Shown: one piece after another, positions 1-14,155 of the stretch
Layout of the letters: each line of letters starts with the position of its first letter
Numbering within the stretch: position 1 is the stretch's first letter
Assembly: GCA_025602915.1 (NCBI GenBank)
Contig: JAHLJZ010000077.1
Coordinates: 47,822 to 111,821 of the forward strand
From: Paraphysoderma sedebokerense
Lineage: Eukaryota > Blastocladiomycota > Physodermatomycetes > Physodermatales > Physodermataceae
DNA: 64,000 nt
Direction of reading: 5' to 3'
The notes under the pieces: generated by a model
What the model was told of the DNA's origin: nothing
The model's database searches: none
The model's input: only the letters and a program-made list of their open reading frames with translations
Translations under genes and position numbers: made by a program

Positions 1-1002
1 CTTTAGCTGTATCAATTTTTTTGACGGCTAAAATTGGCCATGAAGTCAAGATACTTTCAGTAGTCGGTTGTGTAGATAAATCCATTTTGGTGGTTGCTGA
101 ACTACATCTAGTTGGGCTGTTCCTAATAATTATTATTGACTTTTCTCGATTGGCCGTTACTAACTTCCGTAGAACAGCAACAACTGTAAAGCACGAGTAG
201 AGCCATATCAGTGTAGTCCACCCATACAGGCAACCCCATTGGAGAACCAGGCCAGCAGTTGGTTCTGACTGAAGGCTGAACCAGCAAATTTATTCAGCTG
301 TACATTTACAGACAATAGGTCAATGAAAGTTTGTGAAGAATAGTTTCGTATTTACGAACCATCTGACCAACCGTACCCTTGAATGCCAAAGGTATGGAGC
401 TGCAGTGGCGGAAATTGTTACAGCAGCAATTCTGTGTCTTCGGACATTTAACCCTTCACTTGATGCGGAGCCTGATAGAAAAATCATTTGCAAGTGCTTT
501 ACATTAATAGAATTGTAGTTAGCTGCCTCATTAGTTATTTCGGTTGTTATTCTCTATATTTCTGACGGAATTACTTTTATAGATGTAAAAGATGGTTTAC
601 CAAGTTCACCCCGGCAATCATTCCCATCGACATTAAGCAGCTTAATGTGTACCCCCACATAAGAGATTCGCACACGAAGTCACTCAGTGGTTCTTCCGGA
701 ATGAGATTAAGAGACATAGACAATACGTGGAATAGTAAATCAGAGGAACATATGATAAAACTGAGAGAAATGGTTATGACTCTATGATTCTTCCAAAAAC
801 CCAAAACATTACAACAATTTTAAATCTTAAAAGTTATTTTATTTCTTGAATATGGGGCATCAAGTTTTCGCCCGTATAAAAATACAATGCATGCTACGAA
901 GCAGGCCAATATTGATGTGATATTAGCAGTTTGGTCGACACTATCCAAGATTGCGATAGCAATTTCGTCAAGAGCGAAATCGTTGGAATTTGTTTCTGTC
1001 AT
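1..1002 (-). pseudogene. 7TM receptor pseudogene, left copy of a tandem pair, cut by the window edge
   Basis: This copy is homologous, exon by exon, to the intact receptor at 2404-3732. Exon 1 (about 826-1002) encodes MTETNSNDFALDE and TM1 with FLYGRKLD. Exon 2 (601-760) is 160 nt, as in the intact copy, and encodes TM2-TM3 up to GVNL. Exon 3 is about 360-496, and exon 4 runs off the left edge past NREK. Three lesions are visible. At the exon 1 boundary (about 820-826) the GT donor is missing and read-through meets TAA. Exon 3 is 137 nt instead of 139, which breaks the frame near 385-425. In exon 4 a CAA codon of the intact copy has become TAA (290-292). A sequencing error could explain one lesion but hardly three. 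Confidence 0.72.
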
Positions 1003-2403
1003 TATCCAAATTTGTCTTGAGTATTGAGATAGTTAAAAAATTTGAAAGAGAGGAAATAAAGAATTTTAAAGAGCGGAAAGTTATATCATATATGCGCATG
1101 GGATAAAATTTTGACCGCATAGACTATTTGCATCATGAATGTCGATGGCACAATTGCGAGCTGGCCCAGTGTTAAAGAGATAATCTGTGTGCTGAGAAAT
1201 GATTTGTAAAATGACCTGGGCTAGGTCTGGGGCAAAGAATTAACTTTGCGGAATCGCGCAGAGAGCGACGATGTCTCCATCAGTTTAAAACTTCAACAAC
1301 ATTCCCACACACATTGTTTCATAAGTATATCATTCTTGGGCCAGTCGTGTCTCCAGTAACGCCCACTCGCCCAGGCCTCTGACCTGATAGAGAATTACTA
1401 ATTCACTGGCGTGTAAGAACTAGTGTAGCACCACTTTACAACTCTTGCACTCCTCCCCATGCCACGCAAAATGGCAAGTCAATTATAGGTAGATTCTATG
1501 TAGCCAATCGCATTTATAGTGGATGGGAACAAATCCCCAACAGCTCATGAGTTTTACCTCGATGGTTGATTCAGGAAATTCCCCGTTTAACAAAGGAGCT
1601 GATATTATTTCATTGAAAAAGGGTGGTGTCCTAGAAGTTGCCATTCACCACTGAATCGCGGACCCTGATGAGTCATGGGCAATTTTACTTTAGCATATTG
1701 TGCTGATCTGTATCCAAAGTTACGTGCTTCAAACTGATGACGGATATGTCATCGCCCATACCATCCTATTTTCAAATTTGATTGAACAAAAAAAAATATC
1801 CAAATGCTTAATCAAAACAATTGATACTTTGGGAAGCGTTATAAGAATCCCTAAATGATAATTCGGTCTATATCGGCTCAAACCCGTTTCGCTTGCTATT
1901 CATTCATAATTAATAAAGATTAGGTGTGCACATATAATGATGGAGTATCAGGTTCACTCGTCATCCGAAGTATCAATCTTTAATTTCTGCTTCTGTTAGT
2001 CTATTTGTCTTGGTTAACTGATGTACCTGCCTCCGACATTCGCGAACCTTCATTCAAGCCGAAAAATGCTCCCAGAAGATGACGGTTTAGACTTTATTGG
2101 CCTAGTATTCGGCGAAACATATTCTGCCTGAAGGGTCGTTCGTTTGTGGCCAACTGCAAATGAATTTTATTTATGGGCAATTATCGGATACATTTGCGGT
2201 ACCATATAAATTGAGAGTAGACAACCATGTTTCTAACAGCAATAATTAAATCCGTAGTCTTCTTTTACGAGGGGCTAATATTTACACTACTCTTTTTACT
2301 GGGCCAACGTTGCAGCAATAACTCTTTAAACCATTGCATAATATTTCTGTCGGTTAAAAAGACAAGTCCATCGAAGAAGCCCTGTTCAAGAAAAGACAAG
2401 AAT
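1003..2403. other. Spacer between the tandem receptor copies
   Basis: No gene is supported here; the short ORFs lack splice context or recognisable composition. Around 1455-1490 the text resembles the region upstream of the intact copy (about 4120-4155), sharing a CTCC-CC then CCACGCAA-ATGGC pattern. The duplication therefore seems to have carried about 0.4 kb of 5' flank. Confidence 0.5.
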
Positions 2404-3732
2404 TTATTTAGTGCTAGTCACTTGGACCTTGAATTCAATTTTCACTTCTATTTGGTCAACAGTTTCTACGAAAAGTAGTTCGCGTACCTGGCCCGATAGA
2501 AAAATATATTCAATGACGTACGGAAGAAATCGGTATTCACCGGTAATAGTTGCGGTTGTCTGAATATCAAACAAAAATTAACAATATTAGCAAAACATTG
2601 TTCGTATACATAGGTTGATAAGGTGAAACATAGGACACTTACCTCGACGATTATCATTGTGCCTTGGCAAAGCAGAAGGATAATTGGATACAAAATCAAT
2701 CTACTGGCAACTTTAGCTGTATCAATCTTTTTACCCCCAGCCTTGGAGGATCTAGAGGAGTTGTTAGATACAGAGGGCTGTGGTTGTGATAAACCATCGG
2801 TTGCAGTTCTCGAGTTATCTTTGATGGAGCTACTTTTGAATGTTGACAATTGAAAGAACTTTTCTCGATTGGCTGCTACCAATTTCTTTAAAACAGCAAA
2901 CACAGTGAAAAATGAAGAGAGCAATGTGAGTGAAATCCAACCGTACAAGCATGTCCATTGAAGAACTAGCGCAGTAGTTGGATTTAATTCAAAGTTAAAC
3001 CAGCAGAGTTGCTCAGCTGCGTGGACGAAGTGGAGCGGTTCACGAAAAGGGTGTCAATACAGAAAATATGAAAAGAGCTGAGTTCATGACTAACCGTTTG
3101 ACCAACTGTATCCTTTAAACGCCAAGGGTATGAAAGCTAAAATTGAGGACAGAGCCAGTACTGCTGCCGTGTGTTTCCGAATGTTCAATCCATCACTTGC
3201 TGCGTTGCTAGATAGGAAAACCATTTGCAAATGCTTAGAATAATATATGTCAGCATTTATGTCGGGAACATTATATATAGTTTAAGTTCATGATAGTCAT
3301 ATATACCAAGTTTACACCAACGACAAAGCCCATTGATGTAAGACAGCTGAAGGTATATCCCCACATTAGAAATTCACAAACTGAGTCGCTAGATGGTTTT
3401 TCTGGGCTGATACCAAGTGAAATTGATAGTATATGGTAAATGCAATCGGAGAGACACACAAGAAAACTGAGAAGCGCGATTTTCAGTCAGTCGGACGTGC
3501 AGAGAAATGGTAGACTCGTTTGATGTACTGTATGCTAACGTATATCTCTATACCTTAGGACAGTCATTTTTCTTTTAGTAAATGCGGCATCAACTTTTCG
3601 TGCATACAAAAATACTACGCATGCTACGAAACTAAGCAATATAGCCATGATGTTGATACTTTGGTTAATTTTTCGCAGAATGCCAACCTCGGTTTCGTCG
3701 AGGGTGATATCATCAATGTGCGTTTCAGACAT
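2404..3732 (-). CDS. Seven-transmembrane GPCR-like receptor (cAMP-receptor/Git3-like class)
   Basis: Five exons on the minus strand (3554-3732, 3307-3466, 3095-3233, 2643-3016, 2404-2559) join to 335 aa. All introns are GT-AG. The start is MSETHIDDITLDE; an open frame extends upstream but its composition is poor. Hydrophobic segments in order: TM1 (INIMAILLSFVACVVFLYA), TM2 (about CIYHILSISLG), TM3 (FLMWGYTFSCL to GVNL), TM4 (AAVLALSSILAF), TM5 (LYGWISLTLLSSFFTVF), a basic Ser-rich third inner loop, TM6 (RLILYPIILLLC) and a weaker TM7. Topology, size and the RLxxYP motif in TM6 fit fungal or Dictyostelium-type 7TM receptors that signal through heterotrimeric G proteins. The ligand is unknown and the exact class is inferred from pattern only. 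Confidence 0.68.
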
Positions 3733-4676
3733 TCTCAGTTGCCTGCTTTGTTGGATGTGGTTAGTGGTAGAGTAATTAGTGCTAGTCGAAGACACGAAAA
3801 AAGAAAGGGGTTTTGATTGACCGAAAGAAAAGGCGGGGGAGCCGAGATTTAAATCTTGATATTTCAACACATTACTAAAGGCTAGATGGATTTGAGTCTC
3901 GAATAACTGAAGTCTGGAGCCACATATGTTCGCGAACTCTCGCGACTCGATCTTCTTGGTCTTCGTGCCAATACTATTTCTGAGGATCGACTCAATCGGT
4001 GCAATCATTTCCGTCTTCTTGAGGCGCTGACGTGACTGGAGAAACTTCCAGGAACATTTGCGTGTAGTGTCTATATCGAGGAAGCTCATGAATGTAAAAT
4101 AATTAATGTAGAATTCCTGCGATCCTCCCCGGCCCACGCAAGATGGCCAGGCAATCCCGATCGAACTTCGGAATTGGAACGTCAACCTTTGAGATCGAGG
4201 TGGTTCGTCGAGCCCGGATGAAAAAAAAACTTCATCCGGTTCAGAAGAGGAGGCGATATTGCTTCAGTTACCATAATCGCCGAATATCGAACCGTCATAA
4301 ACAATTGCAAGTTCAACACAATCGCATCTACGATTTCTGTGTCTGTAGTAACGTGATGGCAATTGCGCATTCGTAGGAATAGTAATACCTCCCTTGTTTT
4401 ATTGAATACATTTGAATTCGATTTTCGAAGAGCGGAAATGGAAATCAGACCATTGTGTTAATACTGTGGAAGTGCTATACGAAGGAGCCCTTTTCATCAA
4501 ATTACAGACTAGTCCGATTCATATATGAAGATATGTGTAGAAAGTAAAATTTATAATATGAAGTGGTAGTCTTACTCATGACTCGAGTTATCTATCCCCA
4601 CTTCTGACTTTTTCTCGATTCGCGGGGCTTGCTTCCGAAGCGACTTTTCGTTCAAGTCAAAAAATCTAGTGAGACG
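3733..4676. promoter_or_regulatory. Divergent promoter region, 7TM receptor / NUBPL
   Basis: A shared 5' flank of about 0.94 kb lies between the minus-strand receptor and plus-strand NUBPL. Overlapping ORFs on both strands here look random. No convincing TATA box or factor site was identified. Confidence 0.4.
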
Positions 4677-6128
4677 ATGACCGTATTGAATATGCAATCT
4701 TTTGGCAAATCCATTTCCGCTTATTCGTATTTATCCAAGCGTTTTTTCTCCATAAATGTTCGATTGCAGCATCAAAATCCATTGGTAGTGTCTTAGTCTC
4801 TTTTCCAACGCCATGGGTTCCAGTTGCAAATCCAATTATAACGCATTTTCATATATATCTAATCAAATTTGCACACTGATCGATAGGGATTACCTCAAAA
4901 AGGACCGCCAGGAATCGCACATCGAATGGCGAAGGGATTGCCAGTTAAAAAGCCGATAGACGGAGTAAAACATATCATCGCAGTGGCATCCGGGAAAGGC
5001 GGTGTGGGGAAAAGTACCGTCGCAGGTATGAAGTACTTTGTTACATAAGAGCATCTGTTGGTTGTTATCTTGTTTTCATAAATCCATTGTTGATCCTCAT
5101 TTCTCTTATTATCTTTCGTTGTTTACCCTGGTTCCTGCCGTGGCCCAGTCAATTTGGCAGTCTCTTTATCAAATCTTCAACAAAAGGTAGGACTACTGGA
5201 TGCAGATTTATTTGGTCCGTCGATACCTAGAATGACGAACCTAAGCGGCGAACCTGAATTGACTTCCCGTAGGTATCTCTTGCCTTGACTACGGCTGAGA
5301 TTGGGAAATAACCTTTCCACCTCACCTAATAAGAGAACAAACTACGACCACTTCAGAATTACGGAATCAAATGCATGTCTATGGGTTTTATGGTTCAAGA
5401 AGATAACCCGGTAGTGTGGCGAGGCTTAATGGTCATGAAAGCCTTAGAACAGCTGATAAGAGATGTCGATTGGGGTGAATTGGATATCTTGGTAATTGAT
5501 ATGCCCCCAGGAACGGGTGATACTCAGTTAACTATTTCACAGCAAGTGCCTTTGGATGGTATGGTGCAGATTACAACTATGACTGTTGATATGTCGTTTT
5601 AATTTGCATTTGAAGCTAAGACTGACCTCATGTCTAGGCGCCGTTATCGTATCGACACCTCAAGACATTGCACTGATTGACGTTAAAAAAGGAGTGAATA
5701 TGTTCCGAAAAGTCGATGTACCGGTAAGTGCGAAAGTTTATCTTTGTTACTCCGTTTCAAAGAATTGAAATTCACTAAATGTATTATGGTCTGATCCGCT
5801 TAATTAGATATTTGGAGTAGTGGAAAATATGGCTTACCACCTTTGTCCCAATTGTTCTCACAAGTCACATATATTCGGAAATCACTCAAATCTTGTCAAG
5901 TCTCTCTCGACGTTACAAGATAACATCGAAGAAGGAAGCAATAATCAAGGTACATCTAACAGTAAAAATGGAGTGCAAGTCATTGGGCAAATACCATTAA
6001 ATGAGGATATTTGCGCTCTTAGTGACGCTGGGACGCCAATTGTGGTGATGAAAAGAGGGAGTGAAATTGAAAAGGAATATAGAACTATTGCTGAAAAAGT
6101 GTTAGGTCTCTTGAGCAACAAAAAATGA
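4677..6128 (+). CDS. NUBPL: Mitochondrial iron-sulfur protein NUBPL/Ind1 (Mrp/NBP35-type P-loop ATPase)
   Basis: Ind1/NUBPL delivers Fe-S clusters to respiratory complex I in the mitochondrial matrix. Six exons (4677-4784, 4887-5025, 5149-5268, 5334-5558, 5638-5723, 5808-6128) give 332 aa, normal for the family. The N-terminus is basic and Ser/Phe-rich without acidic residues, as in a presequence. It is followed by [20 protein letters not shown], the deviant Walker [10 protein letters not shown] (about residues 72-80), [53 protein letters not shown], and [11 protein letters not shown] with the CxxC that binds the bridging cluster. The exon 3/4 junction was placed at 5268/5334 because it restores [17 protein letters not shown]. 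An in-frame ATG at 4692 is an alternative start. Confidence 0.95.
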
Positions 6129-6722
6129 ACTCATCTGTCCCGACAAATGAGCAATAGGTATAACAAACAGCTAGTTAAGGATTTTTCGATCAACTTTCTA
6201 GTCAAATCGTAACCTCTCAGCGGCGAATGTGGTAGCCGTGGTTGATTTATGTAGCTGTAACGTAATGTTATAAATTTTATTTAATACATGTGGAGTGGGC
6301 GATACTTACAACGATAAGCTTATCTCGTGTTTGAAGTCTTAATTTCCTCCTGTTCCGGAGTCCCGACTAGACCTTTTGTCAGAATGGATTGACTCATACT
6401 ATGCTGCTTGGAATAAGTGATACCAGCTCTGTGCAGATGAAAATTGAGTCCGTCCTATCCTTGTCCACTTTTTATGGAAAAATGTTCTGAATAGAATGGA
6501 CGACTGTGCTCCTGAGTCTCAGTGCTGAGATAAACAGGTCCCCACACGAGTCCAAATGTTCTCCTTGCTCCTCAATACAAAGAATGTTCTAGCGATATCG
6601 TCATTTTCCCTCTGAACCAATATATACATATCAAGCTATGCTGCAAGAGCAACATACACTGCCAAATTGACTCGGCTTTGTCCTTAATACCCCTCTTTAA
6701 CTTTACTCGCTGGTTAAAGTAG
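6129..6722. other. Intergenic, no gene seen
   Basis: This is the 3' flank of NUBPL and 5' flank of the next gene. No ORF, RNA gene or repeat is recognisable. A pyrimidine-rich stretch lies just before the start at 6723. Confidence 0.4.
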
Positions 6723-9237
6723 ATGAAAAATCCTCCGTCGAAACCCCCGTTTTCCGCTTCTAATTCTCGGACATCGAAAAACTCCGTTTCTACATCTAGG
6801 TATAGTCAAACTGGCACCGGAAAAGCACGGCATGGAAGTGCTGGAAGTGGCCATAAGGATATATCAAGTAGTAAAAATTTATCACAACCCAAGAATTTAA
6901 AGTCTTCGATGTCGAATTTGCATTCGACTTCAAAATCGCTATCCAATCCGTCCCATCGAAGTAGTAGTCCTGGACTGACATCAAAGGATGATGCAGATTC
7001 TGATTTTATTCGGGTGCAGTCTAATCCCACACTCTCCAAATCACCTCAATCACAACTAGCCGGATCCCCCCTCCGACGGAAGTCATCATCAACGACCAAT
7101 TCTTTTGGCTCTGAGCCTACCTCTTCAGTTTTGAATAAAACATTCACATCATCATCTGATACCCTTAAAGAGGATGACGAGAATCTTTCATCATCGTCAG
7201 AAGTATATCCAGGGTTGCAATTTGGGGACGACAACGTAGAAAATGAAAATAATATACGGATATTAAATAGGAAAATATTGGACTTGGAGATTTCGAACAA
7301 AGCGTTGTCTGCCTTAAGTCACGATTTGGAAACGACAGTGAAAAACCAGAATGAATATATTCAACAATTGCAAGATTATATTCAAAGTTTTATGAACTCG
7401 AAAGACGATGAGACAGCTGAAGTCAATTTAGACATGGACGGACAGGAAGGTGAGACTTTTAGAGTTGAGGAAGATGATGTCAATAAGGAGGAACGCCATA
7501 CGGAAGATGTAAGTAGAAGTTAGTGCAGTTGCGTTCTTTGATTATGAATACCCTCGATTAGGTTTTTAGTTGGCGCATCTACTGAAGCTAATTCGCTTAA
7601 TTTTGGCTGCTTGATTTTTTTAGGGGATAGATGATAAAGCGGTCAAAGACCACGATTTGATGTTGAGGAGGATGTGTGAGAAAACACATGTATTAGTTTA
7701 TCAAGCCCGCAAGGCGTTGAATCTTGAGATTGTCGACCTGGATGTAAATATAGGTAAACCGTTGTGTGATTTCATTAAGTATTTTGATGGCGAGAACTGA
7801 CCGTCATAATTTCTCTCAATTATTATGCCAGACGATACCTCGATGAATAGTGCACCGGAAACTACGTGCGAAGCTGGGGTTACAAAGAAGCCGCCGACAC
7901 AAACCGAATCTGGCATCATAAGCGGATCCATTTTTGATCAATCATCGCCGTCATCGCAACTACTTCAATCCTCGGAATTGACGCTTAAAGCCCAGTCGCC
8001 TGTATCTGATGATATAATCTCCTCAAGTACTATGGGAAATCAGATCCCTGGCTCATCCGATCCAACACTTGGTAATCCGAATGGACCGTCGTCGTCAATA
8101 AACTGCAAACCAATATCGCAAAGTAGAGTTATACCGACAGCAGCAGACTCCTATTCATTTGTGTCATCTGAAACTGTCGAATTGTTCAAGTCGCTGTTAT
8201 GCTATACCCATTTACTCGAACACTATGTTAATCACGGTTCAAATACGGTGGGTGCCGTTCATTCTAGATCATCGTCCCATTTTCAACCCGTCGATACTAT
8301 GCAGTCAGATTCAGCAATACCCCCTCCTTCGCTCACCGAAGCGCCCTCCTACCAATCCCAACTCCTTGTGCCTTCCAATCCCGCAGTTCCAATAATATCA
8401 TCCGAACCATCATCTGCATCAACCACACCGTCGTCTTTACCTACAAGACCAAAAGCAACACCAATTATTATTGCTACTTCTCCTTCGTCGTCAAACAAGC
8501 AAATCTTTGGCAGGAAAGGACTGGGAGTGGCACTATCTATCAAAGAAGAGCAGATAAAGCAGAAGCGAAATCAGATATCAAGAATCTTAACGGCGCTTAA
8601 AGACATAACGTACGAGATATGCAGACATACGGGAATGCAGCCACACCAAATTGAAGAGCTTAAAGAAACATTTTCGCTATCTGATCCCTTTGCCCTCGAC
8701 TTGGAACTTGCATTAGAGTTGCGAACTCGACGATCCAGTTCTAGTCTGTCTTCTACATATTCTCTTTCTTCAGTGGGTCCTATCCCGCATTCAAAAGCAA
8801 ACAAAGAAACTTGTTCGGATATTTCGGACAATATATCTCTGCTATCCAAGTTAACCGTCGTCTCTGATCCTGTCACGAAAACAGTCACAGATACTGTCCT
8901 GGGAGGGTTTGCCATACATAGAAGCACTTTGAAGAGTTATACTTCAAGTATGTCATCTTTGAAGGGAAATGGCGGAGCCGGCGAAACAGTCAATAGTAAA
9001 TCAACAATATCTGAAGTGGTGACAATGAGGAAAGTTCGAAGTTCTTTAAATGTTCAGAGTTTGGGCAATAGCCTACAGACTATCGAAACTCGCAATCAAG
9101 CGCTTCAGCAAAACCAAGTAATTCTAGAAAAACTGAATACAAACGATCGACCGTATGTAGATTCGAAGGCTGCTTTTGGTGAAAGAGGAAGTAATGACTT
9201 TGACGGTGGTCCGAGAGTGAAAGTTCACCCCAGCTAA
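6723..9237 (+). CDS. Ser-rich protein with a short coiled coil, function unknown
   Basis: Not recognised. Three exons (6723-7508, 7624-7753, 7832-9237) join to 773 aa. The N-terminal 170 residues are basic and dominated by Ser, Thr and Pro, typical of disordered phospho-regulated regions. Residues about 175-230 form a heptad-like segment (ILNRKILDLEISNKALSALS, then LETTVKNQNEYIQQLQDYIQ) consistent with a dimeric coiled coil. A second helical motif lies at about residues 550-590 (LSIKEEQIKQKRNQISRILT, then DITYEICRHTGM). The rest is low-complexity Ser/Thr/Pro. No signal peptide or membrane segment is visible. A scaffold, cytoskeletal or centrosomal role is possible but is speculation. The splice junctions are GT-AG and keep one frame, so the gene model is firmer than any function. 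Confidence 0.7.
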
Positions 9238-9791
9238 CAGCTCTTATGCGGTTGATACCATGGAAATGGAATTCCTCTTATGAATACAATAGATATAATA
9301 AATTTAATATAATGTCATATATGAGACGAAGAAAGCTTTGTAAACGACTGCATCCGGTCATTCGGACTGCTTATTCTGCGCCGACAACCAGTGGGGAAGC
9401 CGTACGGTAGTAACTACGAAGCCTGAAATTCTTCCAAATTTGTAGCGTAGATATATGACTTGGAAAAGCAACTGAATTATCATATATCGAAACTAATTGC
9501 CCTCAACGCCTCACCCGAAAGCATAAAGTCACCCTTCGCTCACCGTCTCGAAGTCCAACCAGATTTACGCGAGCTGCGATCAGCTCTGATGCCTCTTTTC
9601 ACTCACTTTCATTCTCTGAGCCAAACTATGACATATTACAGCTGCAGAGCGTTTTAATAACCGAACTACTAACATTCACTGCATCTAAATTGGGTGTACT
9701 TTTCTGCATTGATTTTCTCCGCATTTTCTGCCTGTTGCTTGTTGCTGCCAATCATTGTGCTACTTCAATTGTCGTTCTCTCTGGTTACACC
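9238..9791. other. Intergenic or possible unrecognised 5' exon of the following gene
   Basis: Between 9451 and 9657 one frame is open and protein-like (for example YDLEKQLNYHISKLIALN). A second overlapping frame stays open from about 9459 into the next gene but has no ATG before 9792. I found no splice pair joining either to the downstream exon, so the stretch is left unassigned. Confidence 0.3.
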
Positions 9792-12027
9792 ATGACTGCT
9801 ACAAATGGCACTCTGACTCCATTGGACCTCAATTTTCCACTTCCTCTTTCCCCGTCATCCCCATCTGCTGCATTATCGACTCTGAACATAAATCACACTC
9901 CAACTTCTGCGAATCATAGTAAACGAAACAATCTAACCATCCATTCTTCACAGCTTTCAAAAAATTTCGAAAAAGAACATTTGCTTTCGAATTCAATTAA
10001 GTCGGCTATATTAGAATACGGAAGGTCAATCAAGGAAGCGGAATATAAAGGTGAGAGAAGCAATGGAAATCTAAAAGTGTTGGGTAGAAGTGATGTAGTG
10101 ATGGTGACTAGGGACGGAATGTCCGTGTCAGCAGAAAAGAGTAAAAGATTGGAGGTAAGAACGTTAATATTGATAGGAATAATTCTTTTTTTATGATTAA
10201 GGGAGAAATTGTTTTTATTTACATGCAATCCTCTGACATGTGTCTTTGAATTAATGAGGATAGGAATCTCTTAAACGTGGGTTCGCCAGTGACTATAAAG
10301 AACCGTACAAGCCATTAGGTACTTCCCCTGATCAAAATATATCTGCCATCTGATCTGCGTCGTTGTAGTTGACTTAACCCACTTAGGCCATCCAATCCTC
10401 GATTCGAACGAATTAATCCTTCAATCCTTCAACATTGCGCACTCTGAACAAACACCGGATACTCAAAATTCTCTGATATCTGATAGTCAGCACACTTCTG
10501 TAAAATCTGTCAAGGGAATAAGATCTGGCGGTAATAAATTCCCCAAGATGGATTATTCGGGCAACTCGAGATCGAATTCAACTGTGGTTCTCTCAGACCC
10601 CACACCACCCAACAAAGCTGAAACAACACCAGAAAAGGAAATAAACAGAAATTTAAATCCTGATGATGGATTTGAATTGATACGATCTCGACTCAACTTA
10701 TCCAAGATGAAGTTGCACGCCGTTAAATATGGCGCGTCGTTTTGGGAAGTTGATGAGAGAACAGAGAAAGAAAAAGGGAAAACTGAAGTACCAAACCCTC
10801 CAAAGAAAAGCGCGGAACGTAATGAGATGAAGAATGATGGTGCAAAGTGGAATAACACAAGAGGAATTGACCTCACTATGTGTGCTAAAGAAGTGGAGAT
10901 ATCGAAAGGAACGAAATCTGGTTAGTACATCCTTCACCTAATGCTAATCTATAGCTCATTGATACATAGAACTCAGGAACTGTTGCTAATTCTTGGGAGA
11001 TTTGATTGTAGGTAGAAACATTAAGAGCAATACAGAATATGCGGCTGCCGATGCTGAACCGGGTAAGATGCCTTCAGTGTCCTCGGGCCGAATTCCTGAC
11101 TATATGACTTATATATGTTTGTGTTTCTTTCATAAAGAAACCTTAAGTGTCACAAAATCTGCAATGATCCTTTCGCGACCACCAAGCTCGGCAGATGATA
11201 AGAAATCATTAGAAAAGTCGCTCAATATAAATGCAATCTCTATTCCTGATTCAAATGAATTGGTAAGTTATACTGTCTTCCTCTTTTGTGGATAATCACC
11301 GTGCTTGCCATTTGGCACAGAATATTTCTCAGCTTTCTATCTATAGATTATGACAGCGCGGACTACATTCGTCGAGTCTAAGCAAAAACTAGCTGAAGAA
11401 CTGCAAGAAAATATGAAAAAGATTGACCGCACGCGGCAATCAATCTGCCAACGAAAGTATAAAGCGTTTAAAATTGAATCGGTGAAATCATTATATTTGA
11501 CCTGATGCGTTGCCCAGCTGATTTAAAGTTTACATTCTAATTCATTTGGTATTTGAACATAGAATGGGATCTGTCGCAACGATCTGAATTTAATGAGACA
11601 AAGGGCGCAAGAAGTTTATCTTGCAGAGAAAACTGAATTATTAGGATTACATCCCTGGTACAATGATTTGTTGCACAAAGTTGTCTACTGCAGCGGAGCC
11701 AAGACTGCCATGTCAAAATGTGAAGCTAAATTATTGAAATGCATAAAAAGGTGCCTTTCCGTTCTTCTGCTTTGCGTTTCCTACTTTAAACATATGCCAC
11801 ATCAAACTCACTCCAATCAAAACCACAAACATCATGTCTATAGCATAATATTAGACGATTTAGAAATTACGAAACCGCAGGTAGTTAGGATGATGAAATT
11901 GGTGCCACCAGGAGAATTCATGAAGGAAGATATTCAAAAGATATTCCGCTTTGTCAAGATAAACGTAGGCTTGTCAGATGTAGATTATTTAGAGGCGATT
12001 AAGCAGAGTCATGAGCAGAAAGAATGA
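9792..12027 (+). CDS. Multi-exon protein with a conserved-looking C-terminal helical region, function unknown
   Basis: Not recognised. Eight exons (9792-10154, 10264-10318, 10387-10920, 11012-11062, 11138-11262, 11347-11481, 11563-11750, 11844-12027) give 544 aa in one frame. The start was chosen at 9792 because it has a favourable CACC context. The N-terminal two thirds is polar and Ser/Asn/Lys-rich. The C-terminal 170 residues look folded and helical: TTFVESKQKLAEELQENMKK, then DLNLMRQRAQEVYLAEKTEL, LHPWYNDLLHKVV, and a tail with two short helices (KLVPPGEFMKEDIQKIFRFV). No signal peptide or membrane segment is visible. It is co-oriented with the previous coiled-coil gene. A zoospore or ciliary protein is conceivable, but nothing in the sequence proves it. 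Confidence 0.62.
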
Positions 12028-12835
12028 CATAAATAGTCTAATAATTATTGGTGTTGGAACGGGTGAATTGGAGTGAAAAATTAAATATTCAATTCCCTTG
12101 TTTGGGCGAGTTCGTTCCACCTCCCTTCCGTCGGCAACATCGTCTCATCACACAAATACATCTGCACCCTCGTTGACGTTGCATCCTTCCCTCATCCTTC
12201 TGCATTCCGTCTTCCTGAACATATCTCCACATCCTCCTGTCGTCGTCACCCTCCCTCGGCCACGACACACATCCTTTTCCGCCCTTTCCTGCTTTGTGTA
12301 CTCATCTTGCCTGGAGACGCTCGCGTGAAAATCGTCATTCAATCGGTACTTGTCTTTGCATCTCTGTGCTATTTAGCTATATGCCATTCGTTACTATCAG
12401 TAAATGAAAACCAAATCTATGCACCTGACTTTGGTTGCGGATTCCGATAGTTATTCTGGACTGGATGTGAAACATGGGAAACAATTCTGGAATGATAGAG
12501 AAAGCATTCAAATTGTGTTGCTTGTTAAGTAAACTGACATATATTGCTTTTTGCTCTTCATCACATTTTATTGCCTCCTTAATATAAATATTCCCATCGT
12601 TTCTTTTCGTTCAAAAATCGATCACCTAAACAACACGTCACCCTTGTCCCTCGACTTGTAACCAACATTCAAAACCGTCATCAAAATTTTTTCTGCTATC
12701 TCTCGATATCATTTTTCAGATTAATCACATATCTCCAATATCTATACGATTAACTTGAAACTATCTCACAACCGTACTCCCGCATTTGTGTCTTGCTCGA
12801 CTACCCTGATTTTTTAACCTTTAAAATAACGAAAA
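12028..12835. promoter_or_regulatory. PP2A catalytic subunit promoter/5' UTR region
   Basis: The plus strand at about 12110-12310 and 12590-12830 is strongly pyrimidine-rich (CCCTCGTTG, CCTTCCCTCATCC and similar), as often seen before highly expressed fungal genes. The ORFs here are by-products of this composition. No coding feature is supported. Confidence 0.4.

Positions 12836-14155
<1,320 letters not shown>

Noticed and set aside
9451-9657. Open frame upstream of the gene at 9792 as a 5' exon
   Set aside because: No donor links it to the downstream frame without a stop; the downstream ATG has the better context.
12098-12345. ORFs on both strands upstream of PP2A
   Set aside because: They arise from the pyrimidine-rich promoter sequence; not protein-like.
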